From Novosphingobium resinovorum (GTDB taxonomy: Bacteria > Pseudomonadota > Alphaproteobacteria > Sphingomonadales > Sphingomonadaceae), in NCBI RefSeq assembly GCF_027922145.1, contig NZ_BSFC01000003.1, positions 222,892 to 286,891 of the forward strand: DNA of 64,000 bases, written 5' to 3'. Made by a program: the position numbers and the translations under genes. Shown piece after piece: positions 59,076 to 64,000 of this stretch (its first letter is position 1; each line of letters starts with the position of its first letter). Below the pieces are notes generated by a model that worked only from the letters and a program-made list of their open reading frames with translations, was not told the origin of the DNA and searched no databases.

Positions 59076-59663
59076 TCATGCGGGGGTTTCCGTGGGGGCT
59101 TCAATGCGATCCCGTTTCGGCCGCAGGCGGCGGGCGCGGTGCTTGTGGCCGATCCACCAGCGCCAGAACCACAAGGTCAGGAAATAGCTGACGAAAGCGG
59201 CGATGACCGACTGGATGAACAGTCCGATCACCACGGCGGGCGCGGTATCGGAAAGCAGCCAGTGCCACCACTGCTGGAAACCCGCGCCTTCACGCACCAT
59301 CGCGTTCACCGTGGCGATGTCGGCATGGTAACCGAAGCTATTGCCGATCGAAACCGCGAGCGGGAGGATGATCAGCAGCGTCGTGAACGGATTGGAGATG
59401 AAGGTCACCGCCGCCGCGAGCGGGATGTTGCCGCGAAACGGCACGCACATCAGCGCCGCGCCGACGATCTGTACGCCCGGAATCAGCGCGAAGATGCCGA
59501 TGAACATGCCCACCGCCATGCCGCGCGGGACCGAGCGGCGGGTGAAGCGGAACAGTTCCTGCCGCCTTGCGAAAGGCGCGGTGAAGCGATTCCCCTCAAG
59601 CTGGGCGTGAGTGGGCATCTGCCGGTGCAGCCACACGGACATGCGGTGGAGGATTGCGCTCAT
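59076..59663 (-). CDS. DUF2062 membrane protein
   Basis: 195 residues. About four hydrophobic segments (GMAVGMFIGIFALIPGVQIV, AAVTFISNPFTTLLIILPLA, VVIGLFIQSVIAAFVSYF). The RFTRRSVPRGMAVGMFIGIF start and SNPFTT motif are typical of DUF2062. Begins six bases after smpB ends and stops 13 before cckA, so probably one operon. No function is established for the family. Confidence 0.85.
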   Translation of the reverse strand: MSAILHRMSVWLHRQMPTHAQLEGNRFTAPFARRQELFRFTRRSVPRGMAVGMFIGIFALIPGVQIVGAALMCVPFRGNIPLAAAVTFISNPFTTLLIILPLAVSIGNSFGYHADIATVNAMVREGAGFQQWWHWLLSDTAPAVVIGLFIQSVIAAFVSYFLTLWFWRWWIGHKHRARRLRPKRDRIEAPTETPA

Positions 59664-59669
59664 CCCGGC

Positions 59670-60152
59670 TCAGCCGTGGTCGCGCATGATGCGGGCCTGG
59701 TCGCGCTTCCAGTCGCGGTCCTTGATCGTCTGGCGCTTGTCGGCGGCGTTCTTGCCCTTGGCGAGCGCCAGTTCGACTTTCGCGCGGCCCCGGCTGTTGA
59801 AGTAGATCGACAGCGGCACGAGCGTCATGCCCTTGCGCTCCACAGCGCCCTGCAGACGGGAGATTTCCCGTTCATGCAGCAGCAGCTTGCGGGGGCGCTT
59901 GGGCGTGTGGTTGAAGCGGTTGCCGTGGCTGAATTCAGGCACGTTGGCGTTGACCAGCCAGCATTCGCCGCCGCGAATCTCGGCGAAGGATTCGGCGATC
60001 GAACCCTCGCCGAAACGGAGCGACTTCACTTCGGTGCCGGTGAGCGCGATGCCGGCCTCGAACTTGTCCTCGATATAATAGTCGAACCGTGCCTTGCGGT
60101 TTTCCGCAACGGTCTTGAACTTGTCGAATACGGAGTTTTGAGGGCGTGCCAT
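59670..60152 (-). CDS. smpB: SsrA-binding protein SmpB
   Basis: 160 residues. Partner of tmRNA in rescuing stalled ribosomes. Family pattern: [40 protein letters not shown] and the basic tail [23 protein letters not shown] 60152 gives [20 protein letters not shown]; an ATG four codons upstream is possible. The tmRNA gene itself is not in the window. First gene of the row leading to cckA. Confidence 0.96.
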   Translation of the reverse strand: MARPQNSVFDKFKTVAENRKARFDYYIEDKFEAGIALTGTEVKSLRFGEGSIAESFAEIRGGECWLVNANVPEFSHGNRFNHTPKRPRKLLLHEREISRLQGAVERKGMTLVPLSIYFNSRGRAKVELALAKGKNAADKRQTIKDRDWKRDQARIMRDHG

Positions 60153-60377
60153 GATCAGCCGCATGTAGGGACAAGACGGCGAAAAGAAAACGCCCCTTTG
60201 ATCCGGTTCAGCGCGAGAAATCCTCCACGCGCCACGAAGCGGCCGAACCGGATGGACAGCCGCGCCCGCGAATGAACGGCGGTGTTAACGGATTGTCATC
60301 GCCTTCCGGATCAACCTTGCGTTGCAAACGCCCGGAATTGCGGGAATATCGCGTACAAATTCGGGGGAATTTCTCAT

Positions 60378-62330
60378 ATGCGCACAGTCCTGCGGGCGGC
60401 CGTTCCGACCGCCCTTCTCTTCCTGCAAGTGCTGCCGGCAGCTTCGGCGGCGACGGTCGAACCGCCACCGCTCGATGCCTATGGAGAACTGCCGCGCGTG
60501 GAGGATGCCGCCCTCTCGCCTGACGGCGGTTCCATCGCCAGCGTCGCCCAGTCCCAGGGCGAGCGCCGGATCCTGGTGGTCACCCGGGACGGCAAGGTTC
60601 GCTTCAACGCCGCCAGCGGCACCAACAAGATACGACGGATCGACTGGGCCGATGCCGACACCGTGCTCCTCACCAACAGCGCCACCGTGCCGCTGTTCGG
60701 CTTCACCGCCGACAAGGTGGAGATGAACGGCACCGTGCTGATCCCGCTCAAGGCGGGGAACGAGACCGGGCTGGTCTTCGGCAAGAACCGCGCGATCGTG
60801 AATGCCACGCGCGGCCGCTATGGCCTGCGCACCATCGGCGGGCGCACGGTAGGTTTCTTCGGCGGCATCGCACTCGACACCACCACCCGTGGCGAGCCGA
60901 GTTGGAAGCACGGGCGCACGACGCTCTACGCCGTCGACATCGCCACCAACAAACCGCGCGTGGTCGCTCCTCCAGCCTCGGAAAACCATTATCGCGACTG
61001 GCTCGTCGATGCCTCGGGCACGGTCTCGGTCACGCTCGACATCGCGGAGGAAAGCGGCCTGTGGACGATCGACACGCTGCGCGGAAAGGAACTGGTGCGC
61101 GGCGTCGACCCGACCGGCGACGTCAGCCTTGTCGCCTTCGGGCGCGGCGGGGCGAGCGTGATCTACCAGATCGAGGACAAGGACGGCGTCCAGCGCTGGT
61201 TCGAAGTGCCGCTCGCCGGGGGAACACCTCAGGAGTATCTGCCCGGCATCGCCATCGATCGCCTTTTCGTGGACCGCACCACCGGCATCCTCATCGGCTA
61301 CCGCACGATGGAGGAAGTGCCGCGCACGGTCATGGACGATCCTGTGCAGCAGCACGCCATCACCCGCATCTTCAAAGCCTTCGCGGGCAGGCAGGTTGAC
61401 CTGATCGACTGGACGCCGGGCTTCTCCAAGGTCCTGCTGCGCACCAGCGGCAACCAGGACAGCGGCACCTGGTATCTCGTCGACGTCGCGCAGCGCCGGG
61501 CCGATCCGGTCGGCGACGAAAGGCCAAGCATCGCTCCCGAGCAGGTCGGACCGATCTCGGCCATCGACTACAAGGCGCAGGACGGGCTGGAGATGGACGG
61601 CATCCTCACGCTGCCACCGGGACGCGAGGCCAAGGGACTGCCGCTCGTCGTGCTGCCCCACGGCGGCCCGGCCGCCTACGACAAGCCTGCGTTCGACTGG
61701 TGGGCGCAGGCTTTCGCCTCGCGCGGGTATGCCGTGTTCCAGCCCAACTTCCGGGGCTCGACCGGACGCGGAGACGCCTTTCGCCATGCCGGTGACGGCG
61801 AGTGGGGTCGCAAGATGCAGACCGACATTTCCGATGGCGTTGCAGAACTCACCAGCCGCGGCATCGTCGATCCGAAGCGGGCCTGCATCGTCGGCGCCAG
61901 CTACGGCGGCTATGCCGCACTGGCCGGGGTGACGATCCAGCAGGGGCTCTACAAGTGCGCGGTCTCGGTGGCGGGCGTCGCCGACATCAAGCTGATGTAC
62001 GACACCGATCTTCGCGAAAGCGGGGGATCCAAGATGCTGGGCCGTTCACTGGTCGAGCAACTCGGCGACCGCAAGGGTTTCGAAGCCGCATCGCCGCGCC
62101 GCTTCGCCGCACGGGCCGATGCGCCTGTGCTGCTGATCCACGGCAAGGACGATACGGTCGTCCCCTATCGCCAGAGCCTGGTCATGGCCGATGCGCTGAA
62201 GGATGCCGGTAAGCCCTACGAACTGGTCACGCTGGCGGGCGAGGACCACTGGCTCTCGCGCGAGGAGACCCGCAAGCAGATGCTGGCAGCGGCGATGCGC
62301 TTCGTTCAGCAGCATAATCCCGCGGAGTAA
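60378..62330 (+). CDS. S9-family prolyl oligopeptidase-like serine peptidase, exported
   Basis: 650 residues. Signal peptide MRTVLRAAVPTALLFLQVLP cleaved after ASA. The first 400 residues form a beta-propeller-like part; the C-terminal alpha/beta hydrolase has Ser508 in GASYGG, an Asp in GKDDTVVPY and a His in AGEDHWLS. GGGGGAA about eight bases before ATG 60378 supports the start. It lies between dapA and smpB, genes that are usually adjacent in relatives, so it may be a later insertion into that locus; this is an inference. Cleaves short peptides in the periplasm. Confidence 0.92.
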   Translation: MRTVLRAAVPTALLFLQVLPAASAATVEPPPLDAYGELPRVEDAALSPDGGSIASVAQSQGERRILVVTRDGKVRFNAASGTNKIRRIDWADADTVLLTNSATVPLFGFTADKVEMNGTVLIPLKAGNETGLVFGKNRAIVNATRGRYGLRTIGGRTVGFFGGIALDTTTRGEPSWKHGRTTLYAVDIATNKPRVVAPPASENHYRDWLVDASGTVSVTLDIAEESGLWTIDTLRGKELVRGVDPTGDVSLVAFGRGGASVIYQIEDKDGVQRWFEVPLAGGTPQEYLPGIAIDRLFVDRTTGILIGYRTMEEVPRTVMDDPVQQHAITRIFKAFAGRQVDLIDWTPGFSKVLLRTSGNQDSGTWYLVDVAQRRADPVGDERPSIAPEQVGPISAIDYKAQDGLEMDGILTLPPGREAKGLPLVVLPHGGPAAYDKPAFDWWAQAFASRGYAVFQPNFRGSTGRGDAFRHAGDGEWGRKMQTDISDGVAELTSRGIVDPKRACIVGASYGGYAALAGVTIQQGLYKCAVSVAGVADIKLMYDTDLRESGGSKMLGRSLVEQLGDRKGFEAASPRRFAARADAPVLLIHGKDDTVVPYRQSLVMADALKDAGKPYELVTLAGEDHWLSREETRKQMLAAAMRFVQQHNPAE

Positions 62331-62340
62331 GGCGGAAAGG

Positions 62341-62373
62341 CGCGGCGCCCCGGACTTGTGCCGGGGCGCCGCG
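62341..62373. terminator. GC-rich hairpin between S9 peptidase and dapA
   Basis: A perfect 13-bp stem (62341-62353 with 62361-62373, CGCGGCGCCCCGG) and a 7-base loop lies between the convergent gene ends. There is no T tract. Confidence 0.6.
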
Positions 62374-62379
62374 GAAGCC

Positions 62380-63261
62380 TTACACCAGGCCGGCGTGGAC
62401 CAGCGCCTCGTCCACCGACTTCATCGCCGCTTCGCCGCAGGTGACGAGCGGCAGGCGCAGTTCGTTCTCCATCCAGTCGTGGACTTGCGCCAGCGCGTAC
62501 TTGCACGGCCCCGGCGAGCTGTCCTCGAACATGGCGTAGTGCAGTGGGTAGAGGCGGTCGTTCAACTCGCGCGCCTTCTCCAGATCATTGGCGGCGCAGG
62601 CGGCCTGGAATTCGGCGCACAAGGCAGGCGCGACGTTGGCGGTCACCGAAATGCAGCCGACGCCGCCCGCCGCGTTGAACGGCAGCGCCAGTTCGTCATC
62701 GCCGCAAAGCTGCACGAAGTCCTTGCCGATGCCCATGCGGTGGTCGGTCACGCGGCTGAGGTCGCCGCTCGCGTCCTTGATCGCGATGAAGCGCCCCGGG
62801 AAGCGGCGGGCGAGTTCGCAGACGGTCTCGGGCAACAGGTCGGTGACGGTGCGGCCGGGCACGTTGTAAAGCACGATCGGCAGATCGTTGTTCTCGGCAA
62901 GATAGCTGAAGTGCGCCAGCAGGCCCGCCTGGCTCGGGCGGTTGTAGTAGGGCGCGACCAGCAGCGCGGCGGCCGCGCCGCACTTCTTCGAGAAGTTCAT
63001 GTGCAGCAGCGCGTTCATCGTGTCGTTGCTGCCGCAGCCGGCGATGATCGGCACGCGGCCCGCCGCCTGCTCGATGCAGACTTCGATGACGCGGTGGTGT
63101 TCGGCGTTCGACAGCGTCGAGTTCTCACCCGTGGTGCCGCAGGGGACGAGCGCGGAGGAGCCCGATTCGATCTGCCAGTCGACAAGGCGGCGGAAAGCCT
63201 GTTCGTCGAACGCCCCGTCGCGAAACGGTGTGACAAGCGCGGGAATCGAGCCGGAGAACAT
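62380..63261 (-). CDS. dapA: 4-hydroxy-tetrahydrodipicolinate synthase
   Basis: 293 residues. Condenses pyruvate with aspartate semialdehyde in lysine and diaminopimelate synthesis. Schiff-base Lys162 (IAIKDASGD), Tyr132 (VLYNVPGRT), and the GTTGE pocket at residues 42-46. TIM-barrel of normal length. AGAGG about ten bases before ATG 63261. Divergent from the lytic transglycosylase gene; both serve the cell wall. Confidence 0.97.
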   Translation of the reverse strand: MFSGSIPALVTPFRDGAFDEQAFRRLVDWQIESGSSALVPCGTTGENSTLSNAEHHRVIEVCIEQAAGRVPIIAGCGSNDTMNALLHMNFSKKCGAAAALLVAPYYNRPSQAGLLAHFSYLAENNDLPIVLYNVPGRTVTDLLPETVCELARRFPGRFIAIKDASGDLSRVTDHRMGIGKDFVQLCGDDELALPFNAAGGVGCISVTANVAPALCAEFQAACAANDLEKARELNDRLYPLHYAMFEDSSPGPCKYALAQVHDWMENELRLPLVTCGEAAMKSVDEALVHAGLV

Positions 63262-63361
63262 GGACTTTACCTCTTAGCGATGCTCAATGATCGCTCAGCC
63301 GGGGAACAACCCCGCTTGCTGAACGTCACGTTCAGCGCCTGATAAGGAGCCTCTTGAGAAA

Positions 63362-64000
63362 ATGTCCAGCATGTTGCGCGCCCCCCACCTGCTGCTGAGC
63401 ATTTCTTTCACCGTTTTTGCCGTTCCCGCACTCGCCCAGTCAACGTCGCCCTACGGGACGCCGGACGGCCGCGAATGGGATGCGGCAAGGGCGCAGTCGA
63501 TGCAGACGCACGACATGAACGTTCATCAGTCGATCGACCAGTGGAAGCTGCTGAGCGCCAACGACCGCATGGGCTTCGCCGCCTATACCTCGTTCCTGCT
63601 GACCTATCCGGGCTATCCGCAGCAGGACAAGATCAGGGGCTATGCCGAAAAGGCGCTGCTGACCGAATCGCCCTCGGCCCAGGCGGTGATCGGCTATTTC
63701 GACCGCTTCGCCCCGATCGGCAGCCGCGCGGCGGGCCGCTATGCCGTGGCGCTCTCGACGATGCGCCGCGCGGATGCCGCGACCAATGCCGTCGCCGCCT
63801 GGCGCATGGGGGCGCTGATCGATTCGGACGAGGCCGCCCTCCTCGGCCTTTATCGAGGCCAGTTCACCGCCGCCGATCACGACGCGCGCATGGATGCGCT
63901 GCTGTGGCAGGGCGAAACCGCGCAGGCCGAGCGGCAGATTTCCTTCGTCTCCGCCGCGCGCCGCTCCGAGTTCATGGAGCGCCTGACGCTGCTGCAAGGC
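63362..64000 (+). CDS. lytic transglycosylase, N-terminal part (cut by window end)
   Basis: 213 codons open to the window end, no stop. Signal peptide MSSMLRAPHLLLSISFTVFA with cleavage after LAQ. The first 210 residues read as helical repeats (WKLLSANDRMGFAAYTSFLL, GYFDRFAPIGSRAAGRYAVA, LSTMRRADAATNAVAAWRMG) like the superhelical U-domain of soluble lytic transglycosylases; the catalytic SLT domain would lie beyond the window. The family call rests on this pattern and on its position next to dapA, so it is moderately sure. Confidence 0.65.
   Translation, partial: MSSMLRAPHLLLSISFTVFAVPALAQSTSPYGTPDGREWDAARAQSMQTHDMNVHQSIDQWKLLSANDRMGFAAYTSFLLTYPGYPQQDKIRGYAEKALLTESPSAQAVIGYFDRFAPIGSRAAGRYAVALSTMRRADAATNAVAAWRMGALIDSDEAALLGLYRGQFTAADHDARMDALLWQGETAQAERQISFVSAARRSEFMERLTLLQG

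Noticed and set aside
57068..59191. Long plus-strand frame opposite cckA
   Set aside because: All CckA domains read well on the minus strand; the opposite frame has no recognisable domain.

Overview
The window is a GC-rich, densely packed chromosomal segment of an alphaproteobacterium, most likely a sphingomonad (Novosphingobium/Sphingobium-like). That reading rests on the CtrA-network genes cckA and sciP, LexA boxes of the alphaproteobacterial type (GTTC-N7-GTTC) at recA and recN, the sdhC-sdhD-sdhA order, a TonB-dependent receptor, and several families of palindromic intergenic repeats. The genus is an inference. I see no rRNA, tRNA, CRISPR array, prophage or insertion sequence; most content is core chromosome.

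Layout. 1-8 kb: a decayed enoyl-CoA hydratase remnant at the edge, a small membrane protein, dnaE, a membrane diguanylate cyclase, a carboxylesterase and a glutathione peroxidase whose last codons lie in a repeat. 8-11.5 kb: lolD-lolC, then an intergenic region with phased direct repeats and two small membrane proteins, one AT-rich. 11.7-19 kb: purF overlapping an SDR, a PilZ protein, a Cfa-type methyltransferase, photolyase, a PAP2 phosphatase and a YdjM-like protein. 19-28 kb: korB/korA, rppH, a TPR protein, an rRNA methyltransferase, guaB and an M28 peptidase. 28-33 kb: a YpfJ-type metalloprotease with two exported proteins, then an M56 peptidase/BlaI pair with an operator-like palindrome. 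33.7-39 kb: sdhCDA ending at a clear terminator without sdhB, a subclass B3 metallo-beta-lactamase overlapping prmA, a PilZ-like gene and sciP. 39-50 kb: ligA, recN, a TonB receptor, bamD, a Kef-type antiporter and an Lrp/EamA divergent pair. 51-64 kb: glsA, alaS, a 39-codon mini-gene, recA, cckA, a DUF2062 protein, smpB, an S9 peptidase, dapA and the 5' part of a probable lytic transglycosylase.

How they connect. dnaE, ligA, recA, recN and phrB are replication and repair genes; recA and recN both carry LexA boxes. cckA and sciP belong to the CtrA cell-cycle circuit. One GGDEF protein and two PilZ-type proteins point to c-di-GMP signalling. lolCD, bamD, the TonB receptor and the lytic transglycosylase serve the envelope. 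purF, guaB, dapA, glsA, sdh and kor are central metabolism.

The most notable non-coding structure is the set of long inverted repeats (families A-E below). Most copies lie between convergent genes, and one supplies the stop codon of gpx. No clearly new multi-gene system stands out. The best leads are the unlisted mini-genes, the phased repeats upstream of lolC, the M56/BlaI pair near a B3 beta-lactamase, and the LexA box that abuts the recN start codon.
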